Of a DNA stretch of 64,000 bases, positions 8,941-17,679 are shown piece by piece. Below the pieces are notes generated by a model. The model ran no database searches. It saw nothing but the letters and a program-made list of their open reading frames with translations, and was not told where the DNA came from. The stretch's first letter is position 1. Each line of letters starts with the position of its first letter. The stretch lies in NCBI RefSeq assembly GCF_031157255.1, contig NZ_JAVIFX010000002.1:62001-126000 (forward strand), read 5' to 3'. The stretch is from Bradyrhizobium sp. LHD-71. Its GTDB lineage: Bacteria; Pseudomonadota; Alphaproteobacteria; Rhizobiales; Xanthobacteraceae. The position numbers and the translations under genes were made by a program.

Positions 8941-10568
8941 GTCGCGCGATCCAGAAACTGGCCGGCGCTCAGTCGTGCTGGCTGCGGCGCCCCGTGGGCG
9001 ACCAGGATGTCGCCGGGCTCTAGCTCAGCCTGGCGCAGGGCCAGGCTCAGCGTATCAGCATTGGCACGAAGCTCTGCAGCAGTCTCAGGCCGCTCCGCCC
9101 ACATCCGGACCGCAGCCTTCTCACCGACCAGCGAGATCAGGGCGTGCACCGGCCCGGCCGGTTCGACGTCGAGACTGAAGCGAGCACGCCAGATGCGCGA
9201 TGCGGACGCCTCGACGTCGCTGCCGCCATCCCGTGCGACCTCGAATTGCGCAACCGCCGTGCCTTGCGGTGTCGCGAACGGTATCTCGAAGCTCCAGCGC
9301 GCCTGCGCAGCCTGGTTCGCACTGCCGGTTTCCGTGCGATCCGGCAGAGAGGCGACTTGCAACAGTGTCTGCCGGGCCAGTGCCGCGTCGGACTGCTCCA
9401 GAAGCTTCTGTCCCATGTCGGTTGGCGCGGCATCAGCCGAAAAGGACGGCGATGCGACCGGTTGCGCCGCCGGCAGCGCGCCACGCAGCGGCGGCGCAGG
9501 ATCAGACGGCCTCGCTGCGGCTACGGGTTGGGCCCGCTCCGGCGGCGGCCTGCTTGCAGGATCGTCATCGTTTGGTTGCCGCGCCCCGCGCGACAGCGCG
9601 GCTCCGTTATGTGGGAACGCCTGCGCGGCGGTGCTCGCGACCGGCCCTCGCACCACTTCGGCCGCCTGCGGCGTCGGCCGTAGCGCAGCGAAGCTGGAAC
9701 CATTCGCCTGACCTTCGGTCGAGCGATCGCCTGCATCCACCGCGACCACTGCAATCTCGGCAGACAAAGCGGCCGCCTTGAAAACGGCGGGCGCGACAGC
9801 TGACGGTGCGCCAGTCAATGCAGGATCCGGTTGCGAATTGTGCGGCGGTCGCGAGGGCGCCGTGGGTGGCGTTCCGGGCGACGAAAATGGCGTGGTTAGA
9901 CTTGCCGTTTCAAGCCAGTTGCTCAGAACCTGCTTGAACACAACCAGCGCCGCCTTCAGGTCGGGCCGACCTGCAGGCGCCGCGCCGCGCGCAAGCGTCG
10001 CTTCAAGGAACAGGCCCGACTTCTGAAACGCCTGCCGCAGATCGGCCGCAGTCAGCGTGCCTTCGAGCGGCGGCCGGTTCGTCAGAAGCCGCGTGGCTGC
10101 GTTCTGCACCTGCTCCGGCACGTCACTTGCGGCAACGATGACGGGAAGATTCGCAAACAGTGGCGCGAGGCTTGCCTGTCGCGACGCGGATATCTGCACC
10201 GCATGCGAGAGCGCAATCGCTTCCTCACTTGAAGGCGCAGGCACTTGCTCGATCGCGGAAGCCGAAACGATCCGCGGCGCGGCCGCACCGGCCGTCGTGC
10301 CCGGCATATTCGCCGGCACGATCGCAAGTCGTACGCTCCCGTCCGCGCCTTGCGAAACCGCAAGCTTCAGGGTAGCGCCGGGCTGCAGCACGGTTTTGCT
10401 CAGCACTTCGATCGCCTGTCCGGCGATCAGAAGGCGTACGAGATACTCACGGACCGCGAGAACACGCGCATCGATCACCGTGCCTGGCTGTAATATGAGG
10501 TCGGCCACAGCCGCTGACGCGCCGGCGGGTTGCGACAGCGAACCGATCTGGGTGATGACGGCGGACAT
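8937..10568 (-). CDS. fliK: Flagellar hook-length control protein FliK
   Basis: A 543-residue ruler protein exported by the flagellar apparatus. ATG at 10568 (MSAVITQIGSLSQ) has AGAAAGG six bases upstream. The first 400 residues are Ala/Pro/Ser-rich and low in order, as expected of a ruler. The C-terminal 120 residues, from about RWSFEIPFATPQGTAVAQFEV to PGDILVAHG, form the globular Flg_hook domain that contacts FlhB. It is coupled by ATGA to the FhlB-like gene. No other flagellar gene is in view, so this is an isolated pair. Confidence 0.88.
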   Translation of the reverse strand: MSAVITQIGSLSQPAGASAAVADLILQPGTVIDARVLAVREYLVRLLIAGQAIEVLSKTVLQPGATLKLAVSQGADGSVRLAIVPANMPGTTAGAAAPRIVSASAIEQVPAPSSEEAIALSHAVQISASRQASLAPLFANLPVIVAASDVPEQVQNAATRLLTNRPPLEGTLTAADLRQAFQKSGLFLEATLARGAAPAGRPDLKAALVVFKQVLSNWLETASLTTPFSSPGTPPTAPSRPPHNSQPDPALTGAPSAVAPAVFKAAALSAEIAVVAVDAGDRSTEGQANGSSFAALRPTPQAAEVVRGPVASTAAQAFPHNGAALSRGARQPNDDDPASRPPPERAQPVAAARPSDPAPPLRGALPAAQPVASPSFSADAAPTDMGQKLLEQSDAALARQTLLQVASLPDRTETGSANQAAQARWSFEIPFATPQGTAVAQFEVARDGGSDVEASASRIWRARFSLDVEPAGPVHALISLVGEKAAVRMWAERPETAAELRANADTLSLALRQAELEPGDILVAHGAPQPARLSAGQFLDRAT

Positions 10569-10681
10569 CGGCAGCCTTTCTGGCAAAAGGCTAGCGCACG
10601 TGCCGTAAACGCCTCATTAACCTCGCCGCAATGCGGTGCTGACGCTCGCACGAAGGGTTCGCGGCCAGACACTGGGCGCGC

Positions 10682-11374
10682 CTAAAGCTGTGCGACGACT
10701 TTTCCTAATCCGATCAGATGGGCAAGCATCTTCAGCTCGCGTTTTTGATCAGCCGTCAGTTGAGCCACGAACGGCGTTGCCGCCGCTTTCAGCTTGGCGA
10801 ACTCGGCGCTGTCCGGCGGCAGGTCCGTCGATGCTTCGCCGGACTTTTTCATCGCCTGCAAGCGCCCCGCCAGATCGCGCAGCGCAACCTCGACTGCCGG
10901 CCAATTGCGCTCCTGCGCCGGCGTCAGCTTCAGCCGCGCCTTGATTGCGTCGATCTGCAAATCGCTGAGCAGCGTGTAGACGGCCTGCTGCCGGCGCAAC
11001 AACAGCGCTTTCGGTCGCGGCTTCGGCAAGGGCGGCGGTTCAGCGAACGCAGGCTGTGACTGCGGTGACTGCGGGGTGACGGAATCAACCGGATCGACAG
11101 GATCGACCGCGGCATAGCTTTGACGAAGCGAGTCTCCTCGCCGCTGGACGTTTGATTGGGGCATGTCGTCCGCCCCCCCGGACCGAAGCGACACCATGCG
11201 ATCGTGCTTACCCTCGCGATTCGCCTCAGGGTAGGCCTCGCTGTCGCGCTGCTCGCGATCGAGGAAATCGAGCACGCGCAGGCTCGCGAGGTAATCGCGA
11301 CCTGCCGCCACGTAGCCAAAGGTCATACCCCCGCCGATGACGACGCAGACCAATGCCAGTCCGGCGGCTCTCAT
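10682..11374 (-). CDS. Membrane-anchored LTXXQ / Spy-CpxP-like periplasmic protein
   Basis: A 230-residue protein. The start at 11374 (MRAAGLALVCVVIGG) follows AGGAGG eleven bases away; an ATG at 11410 is the alternative. Residues 4-24 are an uncleaved anchor or signal. Residues 40-110 are a charged then Pro-rich linker with three VDPVD-like steps. The C-terminal domain carries LKLTPAQERNWPAVEVALRDLA and LTADQKRELKMLA, two LTxxQ motifs of the Spy/CpxP family, which act as periplasmic chaperone or stress sensors. It lies downstream of no obvious partner. Confidence 0.75.
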   Translation of the reverse strand: MRAAGLALVCVVIGGGMTFGYVAAGRDYLASLRVLDFLDREQRDSEAYPEANREGKHDRMVSLRSGGADDMPQSNVQRRGDSLRQSYAAVDPVDPVDSVTPQSPQSQPAFAEPPPLPKPRPKALLLRRQQAVYTLLSDLQIDAIKARLKLTPAQERNWPAVEVALRDLAGRLQAMKKSGEASTDLPPDSAEFAKLKAAATPFVAQLTADQKRELKMLAHLIGLGKVVAQL

Positions 11375-11566
11375 ATGCGCAGCGGCCTCCTGCCCTCGCC
11401 CGGACAACATTGCTCGCAAATGCCGCCTAATCTTGTCTTAACCATGCACGCTTTGCGGCCGCTCCGGGGCTCTCCGCCAAGCGGGCAACCAGTGCCTTTA
11501 CGCCCGCCTAACCATGCCGCGCAACGGCACGGAACAATCGCCTCGGCTGCTGGTCTAATGCCGGTC

Positions 11567-11851
11567 ATGAGCAAAGGCCCGGCCAGATTTTCCGACCTGG
11601 TATCCGCTGCCGCCGCCCGACTGGAGGCGCGGCGCAGCCGCGCGCTTGTCCCGGTGTCGCAAAAAACCCCGCCTGACGAATTCGACAAGTTCTCAGGACT
11701 AGGCGCAACCTTTCTCGCCCACCTTATTGCCATGCGTGACCGTGCCCCACAGACGCTCAAGCAGTATCGCGGCTCGACCGACGAGGCGATCACCTCTTAC
11801 GAGCACGCGACACCTCGCGACAACGACACGATCCCGATCAAGGAATCCTAG
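11567..11851 (+). CDS. Conserved-looking small hypothetical protein
   Basis: A 94-residue protein from ATG at 11567 (MSKGPARFSDLVSAAAARL); ATG at 11558 is also possible. No ribosome site is strong. Composition is that of a soluble, mainly helical protein: an N-terminal amphipathic stretch FSDLVSAAAARLEARRSRAL, then GLGATFLAHLIAMRDRAPQTLKQYRG. No known domain recognised. I favour it as real because of the balanced amino-acid use and G/C-rich third positions compared with overlapping frames, but the support is modest. Confidence 0.5.
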   Translation: MSKGPARFSDLVSAAAARLEARRSRALVPVSQKTPPDEFDKFSGLGATFLAHLIAMRDRAPQTLKQYRGSTDEAITSYEHATPRDNDTIPIKES

Positions 11852-11990
11852 GCGGCATTCCCGTTCCGGCGCGACACTTGACCTCGCTTGGCCGAAAATC
11901 GGGCGTAAGCCACGTTGCACCTCAGGCAGCATCAGCTAAGTCTACCCTAGGATACGTCTCGGACCCGACCAAAAGAGCCGGAACATCGTC

Positions 11991-13190
11991 ATGTCGGCGG
12001 ATCGCCTGCAGGAAATCATGGACTGGCTCGTCGATGGCGCTCGATCGGCGGCAGGTCCGGCTGAATTGGTCGCCCAGCTATGCGAGCGTCTTGTCGACAG
12101 CGGCGTTCCTATTTGGCGGGTCGGCGTTTTCGTTCGCACGCTGCACCCGGACGTGTTCGGCCGCAGTTACATCTGGCGCCTCGGAAAGCAGGTCGAAGAA
12201 GGGGCTGCGGACTTCAGCTTTCCCGACACGGAAGAATTCCAGACGAGTCCGCTGCATACCGCCATACGTACGACGACGATGGTGCGACATCGGCTGACGC
12301 AAAACGTGCCGCTGCGCTCGCTGGTACTCGAAGAGATGCGGGCTGAGGGCATCACGGATTACCTCGCCTTTCCGCTCGTCTTCACCGATGGCTCGGTACA
12401 CGCAACCTCGATGCAGACGAAGGAACTCGCCGGCTTCGCGGAAGCCGAAATCGACGTCCTTGGGAAAATCGTACCACTGCTCGCGCGGCTGGCCGAGGTG
12501 CGGACGTTGCAGCGGACCGCGATCACGTTGCTTGATACGTATGTCGGCAATCGCACAGGCGCTCGCATTCTGGCCGGCCAGATCCGCCGCGGCGACGCCG
12601 AAACACTGCATGCAGCGATCTGGCTCTCCGATCTGCGCGGCTTTACCGCCTTGTCGGACCGATTGCCGCCGCGCACGGTCGTCGATCTGCTCAATCGCTA
12701 CTTTGATTGCCAGGTGCCGTCGATTCTGAAGGCCGGCGGCGAGGTGCTCAAATTCATGGGCGATGGATTGCTGGCGGTATTTCCGACCGCCGATGATGGA
12801 AGCGATGAGCGAGAGATCTGCGCCGCGGTTCTCGTCGCGGCGCGCGAGGCGCGAGCCGCAATCAAATCCCTCGGCTGCCTGGAGGAAGGCAGCCCGGCCG
12901 AAGCGGTGAATTTCGGCCTGGCCCTGCACGTCGGCGACGTCCTCTACGGGAATATCGGCGGACGACATCGTCTCGACTTCACCTGCATCGGTCCCGCAGT
13001 CAATCTCGCCGCCCGCCTGGAAAAGCTCACCGGTGGTCTCGGCCGCAACGTGCTGGCTTCACCTGAATTTGCCAGCCACACGCGCGGCGACTGGATGGAC
13101 ATTGGCGAATTCGCCGTTCCTGGATTTGCACGGCCGCAGCGGGTATTTGGACTGCGGGATGAAAGCGGTGGGGTCTTGCCTGCGTCCTAG
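11991..13190 (+). CDS. Class III adenylate/guanylate cyclase domain protein
   Basis: A 399-residue soluble protein that should make cAMP or cGMP. Residues 1-185 form a sensory region of unknown type (W-rich start, GAF-like spacing). Residues 205-385 are the class III catalytic domain. Metal-binding Asp214 lies in WLSDLRGFTALS and Asp258 in FMGDGLLAVFP. GDVLYGNIGGRHRLDFTCIGPAVNLAARLEKL supplies the transition-state region. No membrane segment is seen. It is preceded by no clear ribosome site, and ATG at 11991 is the best start. It is convergent with the NTF2-like gene. Confidence 0.9.
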   Translation: MSADRLQEIMDWLVDGARSAAGPAELVAQLCERLVDSGVPIWRVGVFVRTLHPDVFGRSYIWRLGKQVEEGAADFSFPDTEEFQTSPLHTAIRTTTMVRHRLTQNVPLRSLVLEEMRAEGITDYLAFPLVFTDGSVHATSMQTKELAGFAEAEIDVLGKIVPLLARLAEVRTLQRTAITLLDTYVGNRTGARILAGQIRRGDAETLHAAIWLSDLRGFTALSDRLPPRTVVDLLNRYFDCQVPSILKAGGEVLKFMGDGLLAVFPTADDGSDEREICAAVLVAAREARAAIKSLGCLEEGSPAEAVNFGLALHVGDVLYGNIGGRHRLDFTCIGPAVNLAARLEKLTGGLGRNVLASPEFASHTRGDWMDIGEFAVPGFARPQRVFGLRDESGGVLPAS

Positions 13191-13236
13191 ACGACCGCTG
13201 CGGCCCTGTCGCTGGTCGGTCGGCGCGCGAGTCCGA

Positions 13237-13662
13237 CTACTCCGTCTTTGGAGGCGCGTCGACGGCCCAGGACGGATCAGCGCCAAACGGATGGTCGATG
13301 AAGAAAGCCCAGGTCCCGTCCGGCAGCTTGCGGTGCACCTCCATCCCGTGATGGTGCACTTGCGTCGGCTTGCCGTTTTTGTCGCGTCCTTTGATGAGCC
13401 ACTGCGAGCGGGTCATGGCGAAGTCGCCGGCGATGGTTGTGTGGTGGGTGATGACATCCATATGCGGCTTCATGCCGATATAGGCAGCCATCGTCTCGCG
13501 GATGCCGTCGGCGCCTCGAGCCGTCCGGGTGCCGCCGTGGACCTGGTCGACCTGCACGATCGAGGCCTCCGGGTGATACATGGCAGCAGCGGCCTCGACG
13601 TCCTGGGCGTTGAAGGCGCGTGCGAGCCACAAATTGCAGAGCTCAGGTGAAGGAGCGCCCAT
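13237..13662 (-). CDS. NTF2-like / SnoaL family protein
   Basis: A 141-residue cone-shaped NTF2-fold protein. The start at 13662 (MGAPSPELCN) has AAGGAGG five bases before it, so the longer frame is rejected. The order NLWLARAFNAQDVEAAAAMYHPEAS, then GADGIRETMAAYIGM, then DFAMTRSQWLIKG, then TWAFFIDHPFGA is that of the SnoaL/DUF4440 fold. It may bind or isomerise a small molecule. It is divergent from a LysR gene 230 bp away, which might regulate it. Confidence 0.8.
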   Translation of the reverse strand: MGAPSPELCNLWLARAFNAQDVEAAAAMYHPEASIVQVDQVHGGTRTARGADGIRETMAAYIGMKPHMDVITHHTTIAGDFAMTRSQWLIKGRDKNGKPTQVHHHGMEVHRKLPDGTWAFFIDHPFGADPSWAVDAPPKTE

Positions 13663-13892
13663 GCCAACCTCCTTTGTCGGTTTCGGTGCGATCAATGTCG
13701 GCATTGGCGGTCCGCTACAAAACCCGGCCACGAAGAAAGCTCAGCTTGCACGTATTACAAGCTCTGCTTCAGGGACCTTCGTGACCAGCCTCGAACGATA
13801 GGCGCGAGTCACCTCTGCGAGACTGAAAAGGCCCGAAATGGCATGATGCTAAACCCCAATATCGAAAGTCATGACGGCTGGGCGTGGGAAAC

Positions 13893-14846
13893 ATGCAAGA
13901 GTTCTTCGCATTGGACGACTTGCGCCTGATACAGGCGATCAGCGAGGTCGGCACGCTCACCGGCGCAGCCCGTCGCTTGAACGTCGACCATTCGACCGCG
14001 TTTCGGCGGCTCAGCAGCCTGGAAAAACGCCTCGGAGCGCATCTGTTTGAACGCGCCCGCAATGGCTACACGCCGACGTCGGCCGGGGAAGCAGCGGTCG
14101 CCACGGCGGCACGAATCCTCGACGACCTGAACGCGCTCGAGTTCCGCCTCGCCGGCGAGGATCGACGACCGTCGGGGGTTGTCAGGGTGACGACGGCCGA
14201 CACATTGCTTGAACTGATCGGCCCGATCTTCGCCGAGTTGCGCGCCGAGCATCCTGCGATCACCATCGAGCTCGCGGCTGACAATTCATTTCTGACGCTG
14301 ACGAAGCGCGACGCAGACATCGCCGTCCGCCCGGCGATTGTAGCGCCAGAGACCCTGGTGGCGCGCCGCGTCGCAGCGGTGGCAACGGCGCCGTATGCTT
14401 CGCAGGCGTACCTCGCCCGGTGGAGTGGCCAAACCAATCTTGCGGCGCACGAGTGGGTTGGCTTTGACGACAGTCTTGGCCATCTGGGCTCGGCCAGATG
14501 GCTGGACGCGCATGTCGCGCGTGATCGAATTGTCTGCCGGGTGAATTCGCTCATGGCTCTTCGCGCCGCGGCCCGCGCAGGCATGGGCGTCGCAGCACTC
14601 CCCTGCTACCTCGGAGACGCAGATCCGGCCCTGCGGCGGATTCATCCACCGCTCATGGCCATGGAAGCCTCGTTATGGCTACTGACTCATCCGGACCTGC
14701 GGCGCGTTGCTCGGGTGAGGACTGTTCTCGACTTCGTCGCCGGTCATCTCACCAAACAGCGTGCGCTGATTGAAGGGAAGCGGGCAGCTGCCGGGGCCGA
14801 AGCGTCAGCGCCCACAACGAAGCGACGGAAGTCTCGCCGCGGTTGA
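13893..14846 (+). CDS. LysR family transcriptional regulator
   Basis: A 317-residue regulator. The ATG at 13893 is used; an in-frame GTG at 13884 is possible. The helix-turn-helix is in residues about 10-60 (RLIQAISEVGTLTGAARRLNVDHSTAFRRLSSLEKRLG). The HSTAF turn is like that of the solitary LysR group that includes VtlR-like proteins. The effector domain follows (VVRVTTADTLLELIGPIFAEL). The Lys/Arg-rich tail (KRRKSRRG) is unusual. It is divergent from the NTF2-like gene, the most likely target by position. Confidence 0.88.
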   Translation: MQEFFALDDLRLIQAISEVGTLTGAARRLNVDHSTAFRRLSSLEKRLGAHLFERARNGYTPTSAGEAAVATAARILDDLNALEFRLAGEDRRPSGVVRVTTADTLLELIGPIFAELRAEHPAITIELAADNSFLTLTKRDADIAVRPAIVAPETLVARRVAAVATAPYASQAYLARWSGQTNLAAHEWVGFDDSLGHLGSARWLDAHVARDRIVCRVNSLMALRAAARAGMGVAALPCYLGDADPALRRIHPPLMAMEASLWLLTHPDLRRVARVRTVLDFVAGHLTKQRALIEGKRAAAGAEASAPTTKRRKSRRG

Positions 14847-14881
14847 TCCAAGGCACGGTGGCAATATCGAGAACGGGCCTC

Positions 14882-15673
14882 TCATCGTGGCTCGATGGGA
14901 TCCCGCATCGCATCAAGCACCAATGCAGCAGCGTTGAACTCGCTTTCGCGCGCTGCGCGACGAGTCATGGCGAGATCGTCGAAACCCCAGTGCTCGAAAT
15001 TCCAGTCCTCATCCACATGCGCGGCACGCCAGACCGAGGCGGCATCGCCGAAACCCCGCATCAGCGCCAACGCCAACAGCGCCGAGCCCGTCAAGCTCGT
15101 GACGGAATGCAAAGCGCCGAGCCGCCAGGCGTCGGTAGGTATGGCGCTGCGCGCAGCTTCGATGGCGTGATCGGGTTGCCGGGCATGGACGACGCCTTCG
15201 GCCAGCACGAAACGCGCACCGAGGTCGTCCGCGGCCCAGCGAACCACCGGCTCCCACGCGGCGCTCTGCTTCGCGACGAGGCCCTCCGGGCTGTCGGCGC
15301 GGTAAAACAGCAGATCCGAGCCGAGATACTTGACGATATCCTCGGCAACAGCCTCCCGCCGGTCGGCGACGCCATCGATGATACTGTTGGCGAGCCGCGT
15401 CAGCGGCATGCGTGCAGGATCGATGGTCTCCGTCTGCTGATCCCACTCGGCGCGCAGAGCTTCCGCAATGGCCGGCCTTGGTGCAGCGAGCAGCCGCCGA
15501 GCCGGTGTTCGCACCGGCTTGCCGTCAAGCGTAATCGAAAATCCCTCCGAAACCGCTTCGGTCCCGGCCGAGGTGAAGAAACGGTTGCGCAACACCGGCC
15601 GTGCCGCCCGGCGGGCGGATTCGTTCGGATCGGCTGGTGCGCCGTTCGCGTCTTGCTCAAAAAAGTCCCGCAT
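14882..15673 (-). CDS. ATP12 family F1-ATPase assembly chaperone
   Basis: A 263-residue soluble chaperone that, in mitochondria, holds the F1 alpha subunit before assembly; alphaproteobacteria carry the ancestral form. The domain runs from RNRFFTSAGTEAVSEGFSITLDGKPVRTP, through AIAEALRAEWDQQTETIDPARMPLTRLANSIID and DIVKYLGSDLLFYRA, to SLTGSALLALALMRG and DEDWNFEHWGFDDLA, the usual order. It is convergent with the LysR gene and lies 224 bp from the start of the GltD-like gene. Confidence 0.9.
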   Translation of the reverse strand: MRDFFEQDANGAPADPNESARRAARPVLRNRFFTSAGTEAVSEGFSITLDGKPVRTPARRLLAAPRPAIAEALRAEWDQQTETIDPARMPLTRLANSIIDGVADRREAVAEDIVKYLGSDLLFYRADSPEGLVAKQSAAWEPVVRWAADDLGARFVLAEGVVHARQPDHAIEAARSAIPTDAWRLGALHSVTSLTGSALLALALMRGFGDAASVWRAAHVDEDWNFEHWGFDDLAMTRRAARESEFNAAALVLDAMRDPIEPR

Positions 15674-15897
15674 CGGTCAGACCTTACCGTCACATGCTGC
15701 AATTTGTGCGTTGCAGCACTAATTCGCCAGCAGAATCAAGCAGAAATGACTTTCAATGACATCTCGGGTCATATTGAATACTTCCAATTCAAAACTTCGA
15801 TATCCAACTACAATAAAGAACGAGAACCGCTTCGGCGGATTGAGGAAACTAACTGACCACGTGGCGCGGCCTGCGCTGCCGCGTGGATGAGGTGGGA

Positions 15898-17679
15898 ATG
15901 AGACCGACCAATATCGCGGCCCCCGACTACTTTCACAAGGTGGTCGACTGTCAGTGGGCGTGTCCTGCCCATACGCCCGTTCCCGAATACATCAGGCTGA
16001 TCGCGGCGGGCCGTTACAGCGACGCCTACATGATCAACTGGAAATCCAACGTGTTTCCGGGCGTGCTCGGCCGAACCTGCGACCGTCCCTGCGAGCCGGC
16101 TTGCCGCAGAGTGCGGGTCGAGGAAGAACCGGTCGCGATCTGCCGGCTCAAGCGCGTTGCAGCCGACTACAAGGACGACATCCAGGCGCTGCTTCCGCAG
16201 CCTGCGAAGACGAAAAATGGCAGGCGCATCGCCCTTGTCGGAGCCGGACCCGCCTCCCTCACCGTTGCGCGCGACCTTGCACCGATTGGCTATGAATGTG
16301 TCGTGTTCGACGGCGACAAGCGCGCCGGTGGCATGATCCGCTCACAGATCCCGAAGTTTCGCCTGCCCGACAGCGTGATCGATGAGGAATGCGGCTACAT
16401 TCTCAACCTCGGCGTCGAATTCCGAGGAGGTGAATACGTCGACAGCATGAAGAAACTGCTGGACCAGGGTTACGACGCTATCTTCGTCGGCTCGGGAGCC
16501 CCGCGCGGCCGCGATCTCGACATTCCCGGCCGCAAGGAGGCCGCCGCCAACATTCACATCGGGATCGACTGGCTATCCAGCATCTCGTTCGGCCACATCG
16601 ACAAGATCGGCAAGCGCGTGATCGTGCTCGGCGGCGGCAACACCGCCATGGACTGTTGCCGCTCGGCGCGCCGGCTTGGCGGCAGCGACGTGAAAGTGAT
16701 CGTGCGCTCCGGCTTCGAGGAGATGAAGGCCTCGCCGTGGGAGAAGGAAGATGCCGCCCGCGAAGGCATTCCGATCCACAATTACCTGGTGCCGAAGGCG
16801 TTCCTGCACACTAACGGCAAACTGACCGGCATGGTGTTCGAGAAGGTTCGCGCCGAATACGACGCCAAGGGCCGCCGCAAGCTGGTCAACGCCGGCGAGC
16901 CGGACCAGACGTTCGAATGCGACGACGTGCTGGTTGCCGTCGGCCAGGAAAATGCGTTTCCATGGATCGAGCGCGAGATCGGCATCGACTTTGACGAATG
17001 GGGCATGCCGGTCGTCGACCAGACGACGTTCCGCTCCTCTCACCCGAAGATCTTCTTCGGCGGCGACGCTGCGTTCGGCCCCAAGAACATCATCTGGGCG
17101 GTGGCGCACGGCCACGAGGCTGCCGTCTCGATCGACAAGATGCTGAACGGCGAGGACATCGCTGTTCGTCCCCTGCCCGCCGTCACCGTCGTCAATCAGA
17201 AAATGGGCATCCACGAATGGAGCTACAAAAACGAGGTCGTGCTCGATGAGCGCTACGCTGTTCCGCACCGTGAGAACGCCGTGGCGCTGTCCGACATCAA
17301 GGCGGAAGTCGAGCTTGGTTTCGACCCGAACCTGGCGCTTTCGGAAGCCGGACGCTGTCTGAACTGCGACGTACAGACCGTTTTCACCGCCCCGTTGTGC
17401 ATCGAATGCGATGCCTGCGTCGACATCTGCCCGATGGACTGCATCACCTTCACCAGCAACGGCGATGAGGATGACCTGCGCGAACGCTTGCGGGCGCCGG
17501 CCAGCAACAAGGACCAGTCGCTCTATCTCGCGGATGGCCTCAAGACGGGTCGTGTGATGGTGAAGGACGAAGACGTCTGCCTGCACTGCGGCCTGTGCGC
17601 GGAGCGCTGCCCGACCGGAGCGTGGGACATGAACAAGTTCTATCTCGAAATGACTCACGCAGGACCGGCATGCCGATAG
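15898..17679 (+). CDS. GltD-like NAD(P)H oxidoreductase with C-terminal 2[4Fe-4S] ferredoxin domain
   Basis: A 593-residue flavoprotein. The ATG at 15898 has GAGG five bases upstream; an in-frame GTG at 15883 is less likely. Cys18, 22, 61, 65 and 69 form the N-terminal Fe-S helical domain of GltD-type proteins. VGAGPAS near 114-120 binds FAD and LGGGNTAMD near 244-252 binds NAD(P). C-terminal C501/504/507/511 and C561/564/567/571 are two [4Fe-4S] motifs. It overlaps korA by ten bases. The likely role is to take electrons from the KorAB enzyme and reduce NAD(P)+, or the reverse. Confidence 0.9.
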   Translation: MRPTNIAAPDYFHKVVDCQWACPAHTPVPEYIRLIAAGRYSDAYMINWKSNVFPGVLGRTCDRPCEPACRRVRVEEEPVAICRLKRVAADYKDDIQALLPQPAKTKNGRRIALVGAGPASLTVARDLAPIGYECVVFDGDKRAGGMIRSQIPKFRLPDSVIDEECGYILNLGVEFRGGEYVDSMKKLLDQGYDAIFVGSGAPRGRDLDIPGRKEAAANIHIGIDWLSSISFGHIDKIGKRVIVLGGGNTAMDCCRSARRLGGSDVKVIVRSGFEEMKASPWEKEDAAREGIPIHNYLVPKAFLHTNGKLTGMVFEKVRAEYDAKGRRKLVNAGEPDQTFECDDVLVAVGQENAFPWIEREIGIDFDEWGMPVVDQTTFRSSHPKIFFGGDAAFGPKNIIWAVAHGHEAAVSIDKMLNGEDIAVRPLPAVTVVNQKMGIHEWSYKNEVVLDERYAVPHRENAVALSDIKAEVELGFDPNLALSEAGRCLNCDVQTVFTAPLCIECDACVDICPMDCITFTSNGDEDDLRERLRAPASNKDQSLYLADGLKTGRVMVKDEDVCLHCGLCAERCPTGAWDMNKFYLEMTHAGPACR